This document shows, piece by piece, positions 1-5,474 of a stretch of 5,474 nt of DNA. This DNA is from Candidatus Woesearchaeota archaeon (GTDB taxonomy: Archaea; Nanobdellota; Nanobdellia; UBA10117; ARS21). The stretch covers positions 1 to 5,474 of the forward strand of contig PBPJ01000004.1 of the NCBI GenBank assembly GCA_002725495.1. The letters are read 5' to 3'. Made by a program: the position numbers and the translations under genes. The notes beneath the pieces were generated by a model that saw only the letters and a program-made list of their open reading frames with translations, searched no databases and was not told where the DNA came from. Each line of letters opens with the position of its first letter. Within the stretch, counting starts at the first letter, position 1.

Positions 1-830
1 ATTTCCATTTCGTGATAGGTGATATGAGTGATTCGGAATCTTTGAGAACCATTCTTTTTGAATGTAAGCCTGATGAAATCTATAACTTAGCCGCACAGTC
101 TTTTGTAGGTTCGTCTTGGAAGATTCCTCTTGAAACTTCAGATACCAATGGGTTAGGAGTTCTTAGGCTTCTTAATGCTACTAAACAATATCAAGATAAT
201 ACGGGACAAGAAGTTAAATTTTATCAAGCCTCAACAAGTGAGATGTTTGGTAAGATGGTGGAAAATCCTGCTAATGAGAATACTCCTTTTTACCCTCGTT
301 CTCCTTATGGTATCGCTAAGTTATATGCTTATTGGATGGTGAAGAATTATAGAGAGTCCTATGGAATGTTTGCTTGTAATGGCATTCTTTTTAACCATGA
401 GTCGGAGAGAAGAGGAATCGAATTTGTTACTCGTAAGATTACTGATGGGGTAGCAAGAATTCACTTAGGGCTACAAGATAAAATTTCATTGGGTAATTTA
501 GAGGTTTGGAGAGATTGGGGATATGCTCCTGATTATGTTGAAGGTATGTGGCTGATGCTTCAACAAGACACCCCCGATGATTATGTTTTAGCGACCAATC
601 ACGCACATAGTTTAGAAGAGTTCTTAGATTGTGCTTTCAAGGTCGTAGGATTGGATTGGCGTGATTATATTGAGCAAGACGAGCGTTATATGCGCCCTGC
701 CGAAGTTCCCTATCTAAAAGGGGATGCGTCTAAGGCTCAAGAGCAATTGGGTTGGAAGCCTAAGACCTCATTCGAGTCAATGGTAAAGATAATGGTCGAG
801 AACGATATTCTGCTATTAGAAAGAGAATAA
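1..830 (+). CDS. gmd: GDP-mannose 4,6-dehydratase, 5' end missing (C-terminal ~275 residues)
   Basis: Cytosolic NADP-dependent short-chain dehydrogenase/reductase that converts GDP-D-mannose to GDP-4-keto-6-deoxy-D-mannose, the branch point to GDP-fucose, GDP-rhamnose and GDP-perosamine for surface glycans. The frame is open to the left edge (F-H-F precedes the GTG at 12), so GTG 12 is an internal valine and the Rossmann GxxGxxG end lies outside the window. Counting from codon 12: YNLAAQSFV at 24-32; STSEMFG at 74-80, with T75 and E77 at the catalytic Thr/Glu positions; SPYGIAK with Y99 and K103 of YxxxK; NHESERRG, the substrate-loop signature; then [14 protein letters not shown] and [10 protein letters not shown] near the C-terminus. 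The E77-to-Y99 spacing of 22 matches E. coli Gmd (E134, Y156), implying about 57 residues are missing before codon 12. All catalytic residues in view are intact. The 4-reductase or epimerase that would fix the final sugar is not in the window. The family call is near certain; the end product is unknown. Confidence 0.96.
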   Translation, partial: FHFVIGDMSDSESLRTILFECKPDEIYNLAAQSFVGSSWKIPLETSDTNGLGVLRLLNATKQYQDNTGQEVKFYQASTSEMFGKMVENPANENTPFYPRSPYGIAKLYAYWMVKNYRESYGMFACNGILFNHESERRGIEFVTRKITDGVARIHLGLQDKISLGNLEVWRDWGYAPDYVEGMWLMLQQDTPDDYVLATNHAHSLEEFLDCAFKVVGLDWRDYIEQDERYMRPAEVPYLKGDASKAQEQLGWKPKTSFESMVKIMVENDILLLERE

Positions 831-850
831 TTAAATAGTAAAACGATTCT
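831..850 (+). promoter_or_regulatory. Archaeal-type promoter of the small zinc-ribbon gene
   Basis: TTAAATA at 831-837 directly follows the gmd stop codon and lies 22 nt before the ATG at 860. It is followed by gta-AAACGATT, which recurs upstream of the next two genes. The TATA centre is about 26 nt from the ATG and no purine-rich Shine-Dalgarno sequence lies between them. This fits a leaderless transcript from an archaeal TATA/TBP promoter. The call rests on position and on repetition in the window; no transcript data are available. Confidence 0.62.
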
Positions 851-859
851 ATCTTGATT

Positions 860-994
860 ATGGCTACTTCACATACTTGTAGTGAGTGTAATCAGACCTA
901 TGATAGTGATATTATGGGAACAGGGAGTGAGTGTCTGTATTGTGCTATAAAGGCTCTCTTAGGCGATGAAGATTTTAATGCCGTCTATAATTAG
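860..994 (+). CDS. Small double-CxxC (zinc-ribbon-like) protein, 44 residues
   Basis: This short gene begins at ATG 860 and ends with TAG at 992-994. The protein has two cysteine knuckles, C7-S-E-C10 and C25-L-Y-C28, separated by 14 residues. That is the spacing of a minimal treble-clef or zinc-ribbon fold binding one zinc. The rest is short and acidic, with GDEDF near the end. The start is supported by the TAAATA box 22 nt upstream; an in-frame TTG at 854 would fit that spacing less well. The gene sits alone between gmd and the acetyltransferase gene, with its own promoter and 34 nt before the next ATG. Small zinc ribbons of this kind may bind nucleic acid or a protein partner, but nothing here shows which. 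A chance open frame of this length is possible; four ordered cysteines plus a matching promoter argue for a real gene. Confidence 0.7.
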   Translation: MATSHTCSECNQTYDSDIMGTGSECLYCAIKALLGDEDFNAVYN

Positions 995-1000
995 AAATCA

Positions 1001-1018
1001 TTAAATATCAAAACGGTT
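1001..1018 (+). promoter_or_regulatory. Archaeal-type promoter of the GNAT gene
   Basis: TTAAATA at 1001-1007 ends 21 nt before the ATG at 1029. It is followed by tca-AAACGGTT, which matches the element before the 860 gene at nearly every position (TAAATA-nnA-AAACGnTT). No Shine-Dalgarno sequence lies between box and start, again suggesting a leaderless mRNA. The element lies between two same-strand genes only 34 nt apart, so the acetyltransferase gene probably has its own transcription start instead of depending on read-through. Confidence 0.62.
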
Positions 1019-1028
1019 ATGTTTAATC

Positions 1029-2315
1029 ATGCTGAATGTCAATTTTATCAATACAGGTAAGATTGATTTCGATGGAGATATATACAAAGATGATAAGGAC
1101 TTGAATAATTGGGTCGAACTAATAAAAACCCTTACTGGAAATATTTACTCGTTTGAGATGACTGATTATAAAATAAGAGAGATTCTAAAAGATGACGGTA
1201 AATTATGGAAGGTTTATGCCTTCGCCAAGGCAATCGAGAATAAAAAGGGTGATAAAGGAATCGTGACTCAATCCGTAGTTATCTATAAATTAATATCCTC
1301 GGAAAAGGGCTATCAGATATACAACATATATCAAATAGGAACGGTTGCACCAAAATCAGATAGTGATAAGGCTTTAAATAAGTTTTTGGAAAAGATACAA
1401 CAAGCAATTCTTTCTTCTATGTTGGAAATAAAGGAAAGTTCCAAAAAGAGAATTATATTCTATGAGAATATAAGAGAGAGTAATGTGCTTTATAAAGTTT
1501 ATGATGATATGGAAACTGATTCTGAGAAGGAAAATCTTATTGTGAAAATGGTTGAAAATGGAACTTATAAGGATGGTGAAACTAAGATATTAGTTCTAAT
1601 GAGGTTCAAGGGCAAAAAGAAGTTTAAAATCTTCGATGAGATAGAGAAAGCGGCTGATTTTTCCAAACTGATTAAAACTACTCCAATACGCACCGCTTAC
1701 ACGACAATGGTAACAAAACCTATATTTGAAGGAGATGGTTATAAGATATATGATACCCTCAATTATGCGGGTGTATCTGAACTTGTGAAGTTACATAATG
1801 ATAACATGACTAAACAAAGGAATGAGGAATACTTTAGAAAAATTCTCAATAAATCCAAATCTATTATTTTGATTGTAAAGGATGATAAGGGAGAAATAGT
1901 GGGTTATATTCTTACTCGCCCCGAATATTCTCCTCTTTTGCGTAATTCTAAGGGATTATATAATACTATGAATTTTGTTGGTATTGTAGTTTCTCCTAAG
2001 ATGAGGGGTAAAGGAGTCGCTCAAAAATTAATTGGTCTTATGGAGGAAAGAGTCAAAGAGATGAATCAATTTGAATATATCTTCGGTCATGTGAGATTCA
2101 GTAATAAATCTGCTCAAAGATTGTATAGAAAATTAGGGTATTCCCTATTCCCCGTAGGTCGCTATAAAGATACTAAGGAAATTAAATACAGATTGTTTAA
2201 GAGATTAAAAAGACCCGATATAGGTAGGCATTTTAATGAATTTAGGAAGGAATTAATCATAGGATTTGTATTGGTAGTAGGGCATGAGATAATTCATCAA
2301 ATAAGGGATTATTAG
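1029..2315 (+). CDS. GNAT-family N-acetyltransferase with an N-terminal degenerate GNAT-like half
   Basis: A 428-residue protein, over twice the length of a single GNAT domain. The C-terminal module (about 232-390) is a convincing acetyl-CoA-dependent acetyltransferase. A strand ending in V320-V321-S-P leads into the acyl-CoA pyrophosphate loop R326-G-K-G329-V-A331 (R/QxxGxG/A), then a helix, then a late segment with N359 and LYRKLGY at 365-371, typical of RimI-like GNATs. The N-terminal half (1-220) has no family I can name with certainty. However, V106-A-P-K lines up with V321-S-P-K of the active module, and a downstream V-L-Y-K at 153-156 lines up with R-L-Y-R at 364-367, suggesting a duplicated GNAT fold whose CoA loop became SDSDKA. 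The last 20 residues are hydrophobic and contain HEIIH (419-423). The acceptor is unknown; a sugar, peptide or protein amine is possible. The start is fixed by the TATA box at 1001. Neighbours suggest surface-glycan modification, which is inference. Confidence 0.85.
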   Translation: MLNVNFINTGKIDFDGDIYKDDKDLNNWVELIKTLTGNIYSFEMTDYKIREILKDDGKLWKVYAFAKAIENKKGDKGIVTQSVVIYKLISSEKGYQIYNIYQIGTVAPKSDSDKALNKFLEKIQQAILSSMLEIKESSKKRIIFYENIRESNVLYKVYDDMETDSEKENLIVKMVENGTYKDGETKILVLMRFKGKKKFKIFDEIEKAADFSKLIKTTPIRTAYTTMVTKPIFEGDGYKIYDTLNYAGVSELVKLHNDNMTKQRNEEYFRKILNKSKSIILIVKDDKGEIVGYILTRPEYSPLLRNSKGLYNTMNFVGIVVSPKMRGKGVAQKLIGLMEERVKEMNQFEYIFGHVRFSNKSAQRLYRKLGYSLFPVGRYKDTKEIKYRLFKRLKRPDIGRHFNEFRKELIIGFVLVVGHEIIHQIRDY

Positions 2316-2322
2316 AGTAAGA

Positions 2323-2342
2323 TATAAATAGTAAAGCGTTTT
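2323..2342 (+). promoter_or_regulatory. Archaeal-type promoter of the DUF1796-like gene
   Basis: TATAAATA at 2323-2330 is followed by gta-AAGCGTTT, the third copy in the window of the TAAATA-nnA-AAnCG-nTT pattern. The box ends 24 nt before the ATG at 2355, slightly farther than in the other two copies. No Shine-Dalgarno sequence is present. An ATG at 2350 reads M-I-stop and cannot be the gene start. The box resembles a T4-type late promoter (TATAAATA) as well as an archaeal TATA box; the archaeal polymerase gene in the window and the missing ribosome-binding sites favour the archaeal reading. Confidence 0.63.
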
Positions 2343-2345
2343 TTT
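2339..2345 (+). terminator. Oligo-T run, possible archaeal terminator for the GNAT gene
   Basis: Seven consecutive T residues lie 23 nt after the GNAT stop codon and inside the promoter-to-start interval of the next gene. Archaeal RNA polymerase commonly terminates at oligo-T runs without a hairpin. The run could equally be easily melted DNA near the start site of the downstream gene, so the call is weak. Confidence 0.3.
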
Positions 2346-2354
2346 ATAAATGAT

Positions 2355-3203
2355 ATGAAAGAAATCAATTACGCCTATTCAATAGGGAGTAATTGTGATT
2401 CAACCTTCTTTATTAGACATTATAAACTAAGTAAATTCTCAGGTCCCTTTGATTGGGTATATGTGGATTTTAATAGTGCTTTGAAAAATATCGAGCAAAA
2501 ATTTGAAAGATATACTAAAGACCTTTTTTACTATAATCCCGATGTTAATTATAATAACATGAGCATCGAAGAATTAAAATTACATTTGATTAATAAAGAA
2601 TATCACAATCAGGTGGATTACAGATTAGAAAATATTTCTGATATTGAATTTGAGTTGCATCCTAATAAGAGTTATGTAAAGGATTTTTATATCAATCAAC
2701 ATTTTTTACCTGATGAAATAACTCCTAATTTGGTTCAATGGAATAAATCATGTTGGTTTCCACACCATGATTTTAAGGATAAGGATAAAAATAATGTTCT
2801 AAAAAATAAGATTAATGTTTTCAATAAGGTTTATGGAGATAATAAAGATAATATATTATTTATAGGATTTAATAAATTTGAAACTATACAAGATGCTTAT
2901 TATGAAATACGGAATATTACAAGAAGTTATCACCAATCTGATTTGAAAAGTGATTTGTTCTATATTATTCTTGCCCCTACTAATACCCCTCCTGAAATTA
3001 TCAAACATGAAAATGTTACCTTTTTCCTAAAACACTTTGAAGGAATATATCAATTTGAAACTGATGATAAACATCCTGAAGCATTTGAATATTTAAATAA
3101 GATATACAAATTTAACATATTAGAAAAACCTAATGATATAGAATATTTACCTGCCCTCAACGAACACCCCGATATTATTGATTATTATAATTTGGGTTAT
3201 TGA
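2355..3203 (+). CDS. DUF1796-like putative papain-like cysteine peptidase family protein
   Basis: A 282-residue protein with the layout I associate with DUF1796. An N-terminal strand leads into S-I-G-S-N-C14, the conserved cysteine after 'S(I/L)G', followed by KFSGPFDWV (27-35), matching the family's PFDW signature. A central FPHHDF (135-140) comes next, then a basic helix and a strand ILFIGF (167-172), matching the family's 'HxDF...ILF' region. C14 and H137 or H138 would be the candidate catalytic pair if the family is a peptidase, which to my knowledge is a computational prediction without biochemistry. There is no signal peptide or membrane segment, so it is probably cytosolic. Relatives are often seen among polysaccharide-biosynthesis genes and in large DNA viruses, which fits gmd and GNAT nearby. 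Hand-counted lines are 17-25% GC, poorer than gmd, hinting at separate acquisition or weak constraint. The TGA stop lies within the convergent DP2 gene (7 nt overlap). Family assignment is from memory of motifs. Confidence 0.72.
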   Translation: MKEINYAYSIGSNCDSTFFIRHYKLSKFSGPFDWVYVDFNSALKNIEQKFERYTKDLFYYNPDVNYNNMSIEELKLHLINKEYHNQVDYRLENISDIEFELHPNKSYVKDFYINQHFLPDEITPNLVQWNKSCWFPHHDFKDKDKNNVLKNKINVFNKVYGDNKDNILFIGFNKFETIQDAYYEIRNITRSYHQSDLKSDLFYIILAPTNTPPEIIKHENVTFFLKHFEGIYQFETDDKHPEAFEYLNKIYKFNILEKPNDIEYLPALNEHPDIIDYYNLGY

Positions 3204-5474
3204 TTGTCCCACAATCTTTCTTGTTTCTTAGTGTTAGGGACTCTAAAGGTTTCAGAAACCCAAGATGATATAAGATGGTATAGTTCATTAGTGTATTCAT
3301 TGCACCCATATTTTTGTATTAATTCTTCCATCAGCGAGTCGTATTTATTAACCGCACCTTCGGAAACTGTGAGAATAATATTACCGGGGCAAGTTATTTC
3401 AACTTCCTCCTTAGAAAATGGGTCTGTTTTTTTATCAATTATTGTTGTGCATTTACCACTCAGGGGTGGCCTTCTATAAGATTCCCCACATTTAGTGCAT
3501 CTTACCTTTTGTTGTCCAAAGGCTCTCAGATTTCCTCTCATATCTCGTATGAGATGCCTATCAATTAATCTGCTTGATTGGTCGTTGTTATCAACCGAAG
3601 AGAGAGTAGTTCCTAAAGCAAATTGAACCATCGTCTTCATCCTCATAGAATCGAGAGTGTTATATGGATTATTTGGAGGTCCTGAATTACAATCATGAGT
3701 AAGGTGGGTAAAACCAAATCCTTCAAACTGCTTATCACTACCTAATACATCCTCAACAGTTAATACACCATTTTTTGAAGCCTCTTTAGCCAAAGGAGTT
3801 TCTTGACTCCATTCATAAAACTCAAGAGGGTATTCCCACCCAATATCGAGATTGAGAGCCTCTTTATCAATCTCAGAAGGATTAATACTGGTGGTTAGAA
3901 TTAATGGAGCATCCATTTGCCCACCTCTTGTAGTAGCAAGAAATTCTTTACTAAAATTAATTAATCCATCCAACAAAAACATAACACAGTCAATATCCCC
4001 ATCACAATTGCGTCTTTTTGCGGCATGGAAAAATGGATGCCCGTAGTGACCTTTTACATCGGCTAATCCGATAATTCTGCATAGAATTGCTCCTGATGTG
4101 TGTGGAGCCAATCCCATCATCAAATGCCCAAATAAATCTTGAGTGCTTTTACAATTATAGAATGGTTCTAATCCATATAGTTTTACCAACAACTCATCAA
4201 TATAGTGAGTAGTTTCTAATAGTTTTTCTGCTAAAAGTGATGAAAGAACAATATCTTGAATTTTAAGTTCAACTATATCATCCTCGCTTTTTACATCATA
4301 TCCTAATTCTTGAGCCTTTTCTAAACTTAGTCCTATTTCTTTAGGTTTAAAATGAGTCATCGAAATATCCACCATATCAAAACGAGTTGTTCCATCTCTA
4401 AAAACACTCAAGTTATTTTTATATCTAATAAATCCCTTAGTAAGATTTTCAGGTATCAATTCGGAAGAAATCATTCCTTTAACACCCTTAATAGGTTCAT
4501 TAATATATGTATCTAAACTTTCCTTGGCCTCATCCCAAATCTTTTTAATATCGTGTTTCTTAAATTTAGTTTCCACGAATTCAGTATTTTCTCCACAACA
4601 AACTCCTGTATGTGTAGGAGAATCACATACATTACAATGGCGAAGTCCAATTTCTATTTTTGATTCTTTTACTATTGCATCATAAATTTTTCTTTGATTT
4701 CCCACATCATGACCTACTGGAAACAATGAATGGATAACAGGCCTCATCTCTCTCAACTTCGCTCCTTCGGGCTTACCCATTCTTGCCCCAATGAAAGAAG
4801 TAATATTATTCTTTATCTCATAATCTGATAGGTGTTCAATATATTCCAAACCATTTGAAAAGGAATTTATATCCTTTCTAAATAACTTATTTTTAGAATA
4901 TACATTCAACAGAACACTTATGTTATCTCCATAAATATAATATTGATTTCCTTCTAAGCCCACATTTATGTTTATTTTATAAGCAATTTCAAGGTGGTCT
5001 TCCGAAATATATGCTATTCCCTTGCATAAGTCAAGTTTGAGATTGTCGAGAAGAGTTTTTACTTCTTCAGCCTGAGCCATACTAAAATGAGCGACATATT
5101 CAGGAGCCATAGGAAGATTCATTGTTCGAGATTGGTTTAGTGCATCAATAAAAGAAGTCGGATATTCCGCAACAACCTTCTGATGCCACTCAGGAACATA
5201 AGGAGATGGTATAATCGGATGATTGTTTTCGATAAACTCTCCAACAGGAACGAGCAATTCTCCCAAATCCCATACTTTTTGAATAGGCCAGTCGGCATCA
5301 ATAGGTAATCCTATCGGTATTTCATCCTCATGTAAAATTCTTCTTGCAGTTCCGTCTTTGAACTGAATATAAGGGCCATCAATTGTTTCACAAGGAGTTA
5401 CAACAGTTGCCTTACCGGGTCGCTCATATTTCATCTGAGTTCCCGTTATCAAAAATCCTGCTAAGGCTCTCATC
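3197..5474 (-). CDS. polC: Archaeal DNA polymerase D large (catalytic) subunit DP2, 5' end missing
   Basis: DP2 is the polymerizing subunit of the heterodimeric replicative DNA polymerase D; DP1 supplies the 3'-5' exonuclease. Its active site is a two-barrel fold like RNA polymerase. Numbering from the Met codon at 5473: LAGFLITGT and MKYERPGKA (4-22); LENN-like IENNHP; RMGKPEGAK (231-239) and MRPVIHSLFPVG (243-254); a cysteine knuckle C280, C283, C292, C293; HPFFHAAKRRNCDGDID (479-495), with N489, D491 and D493 at the positions of the metal-binding N/D/D; RGGQMDAP (516-523); GFTHLTHDCNSGP (587-599); RGNLRAF (646-652); and a last zinc finger C659, C662, C675, C695. The Met at 5473 is internal: the family continues several hundred residues upstream, off the right edge, as would the promoter and any DP1 gene. 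Oddities are Ile for Glu in the DGDED loop, a widened last finger and no clear PIP box at the end (QERLWDNQ). No intein interrupts the NCDGD site. It overlaps the convergent gene by 7 nt. Confidence 0.95.
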   Translation of the reverse strand, partial: MRALAGFLITGTQMKYERPGKATVVTPCETIDGPYIQFKDGTARRILHEDEIPIGLPIDADWPIQKVWDLGELLVPVGEFIENNHPIIPSPYVPEWHQKVVAEYPTSFIDALNQSRTMNLPMAPEYVAHFSMAQAEEVKTLLDNLKLDLCKGIAYISEDHLEIAYKININVGLEGNQYYIYGDNISVLLNVYSKNKLFRKDINSFSNGLEYIEHLSDYEIKNNITSFIGARMGKPEGAKLREMRPVIHSLFPVGHDVGNQRKIYDAIVKESKIEIGLRHCNVCDSPTHTGVCCGENTEFVETKFKKHDIKKIWDEAKESLDTYINEPIKGVKGMISSELIPENLTKGFIRYKNNLSVFRDGTTRFDMVDISMTHFKPKEIGLSLEKAQELGYDVKSEDDIVELKIQDIVLSSLLAEKLLETTHYIDELLVKLYGLEPFYNCKSTQDLFGHLMMGLAPHTSGAILCRIIGLADVKGHYGHPFFHAAKRRNCDGDIDCVMFLLDGLINFSKEFLATTRGGQMDAPLILTTSINPSEIDKEALNLDIGWEYPLEFYEWSQETPLAKEASKNGVLTVEDVLGSDKQFEGFGFTHLTHDCNSGPPNNPYNTLDSMRMKTMVQFALGTTLSSVDNNDQSSRLIDRHLIRDMRGNLRAFGQQKVRCTKCGESYRRPPLSGKCTTIIDKKTDPFSKEEVEITCPGNIILTVSEGAVNKYDSLMEELIQKYGCNEYTNELYHLISSWVSETFRVPNTKKQERLWDNQ

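Noticed and set aside
12..14. GTG as the start of gmd
   Set aside because: The frame stays open to the window edge and Gmd needs about 57 further N-terminal residues including the NADP-binding GxxGxxG, so this codon is internal.
1019..1060. Short frame from an ATG at 1019 overlapping the GNAT start
   Set aside because: It is only 13 codons, is out of frame with the GNAT gene, and lies closer to the TATA box than the other two box-to-ATG distances allow.
2323..2330. T4-type bacteriophage late promoter (TATAAATA)
   Set aside because: The match is exact, but the genes lack Shine-Dalgarno sites and the window encodes an archaeal polymerase D subunit, so an archaeal TATA box explains it better. 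I kept the resemblance as a note only.
3204..3479. 91-codon open frame on the plus strand just after the DUF1796-like gene
   Set aside because: It lies wholly antisense to the DP2 zinc-finger region, has no TAAATA box 20-30 nt upstream, and its translation has no recognisable domain. It is a shadow of the conserved minus-strand gene.
3980..4020. Intein at the DP2 catalytic site
   Set aside because: Some archaeal DP2 genes carry an intein at or near NCDGD. Here the motif is read without interruption.
3852..4046. 64-codon open frame on the plus strand
   Set aside because: It is antisense to the DP2 catalytic motif, where the conserved minus-strand protein dictates the sequence. No promoter or family features are seen.
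5471..5473. ATG as the true start of DP2
   Set aside because: The sequence here (LAGFLITGT, MKYERPGKA) is a conserved internal DP2 segment. Family members extend several hundred residues upstream.
1..5474. CRISPR array, tRNA, rRNA or insertion sequence
   Set aside because: No regularly spaced repeats, cloverleaf-like sequence, transposase frame or terminal inverted repeats were seen; coding sequence fills nearly the whole window.

Overview
This AT-rich window is archaeal, either from a cell or from an archaeal virus. The decisive gene is the right-hand one. It is a 758-residue C-terminal part of the large subunit (DP2) of the archaeal replicative DNA polymerase D, with its active-site loop and family motifs readable by eye. 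The upstream regions agree: each of the three complete plus-strand genes has an AT-rich TAAATA box ending 21-24 nt before its ATG and no Shine-Dalgarno sequence. That is the layout of archaeal promoters driving leaderless or nearly leaderless mRNAs.

Layout. (1) Positions 1-830, plus strand: GDP-mannose 4,6-dehydratase (gmd), cut by the left edge. (2) 860-994, plus: a 44-residue protein with two CxxC knuckles, probably a mini zinc ribbon. (3) 1029-2315, plus: a 428-residue protein ending in a GNAT acetyltransferase domain, with an N-terminal half that looks like a second, degenerate GNAT module. (4) 2355-3203, plus: a 282-residue protein resembling the DUF1796 'putative papain-like cysteine peptidase' family. 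(5) 3197-5474, minus: DP2, convergent with gene 4, overlapping it by 7 nt and cut by the right edge. Intergenic gaps are 29, 34 and 39 nt, and no stretch over 300 nt lacks a gene.

How the genes may work together. Gmd makes the precursor of GDP-linked 6-deoxyhexoses. A GNAT acetyltransferase and a DUF1796 protein are common company for surface-glycan genes, so the plus-strand set looks like a glycan or surface-modification module next to a replication gene on the other strand. Each plus-strand gene appears to have its own promoter, and the three promoters share more than a TATA box (TAAATA-nnA-AAnCG-nTT). This may mark a co-regulated set rather than a single operon.

Cell or virus is not settled. 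Tight packing, a lone surface-glycan enzyme beside a replication gene, one repeated promoter type and unusual DP2 features (NCDGDID loop, enlarged last zinc finger, no recognisable C-terminal PCNA-binding box) would fit an archaeal virus or other mobile replicon. They would also fit a low-GC uncultured archaeal chromosome.
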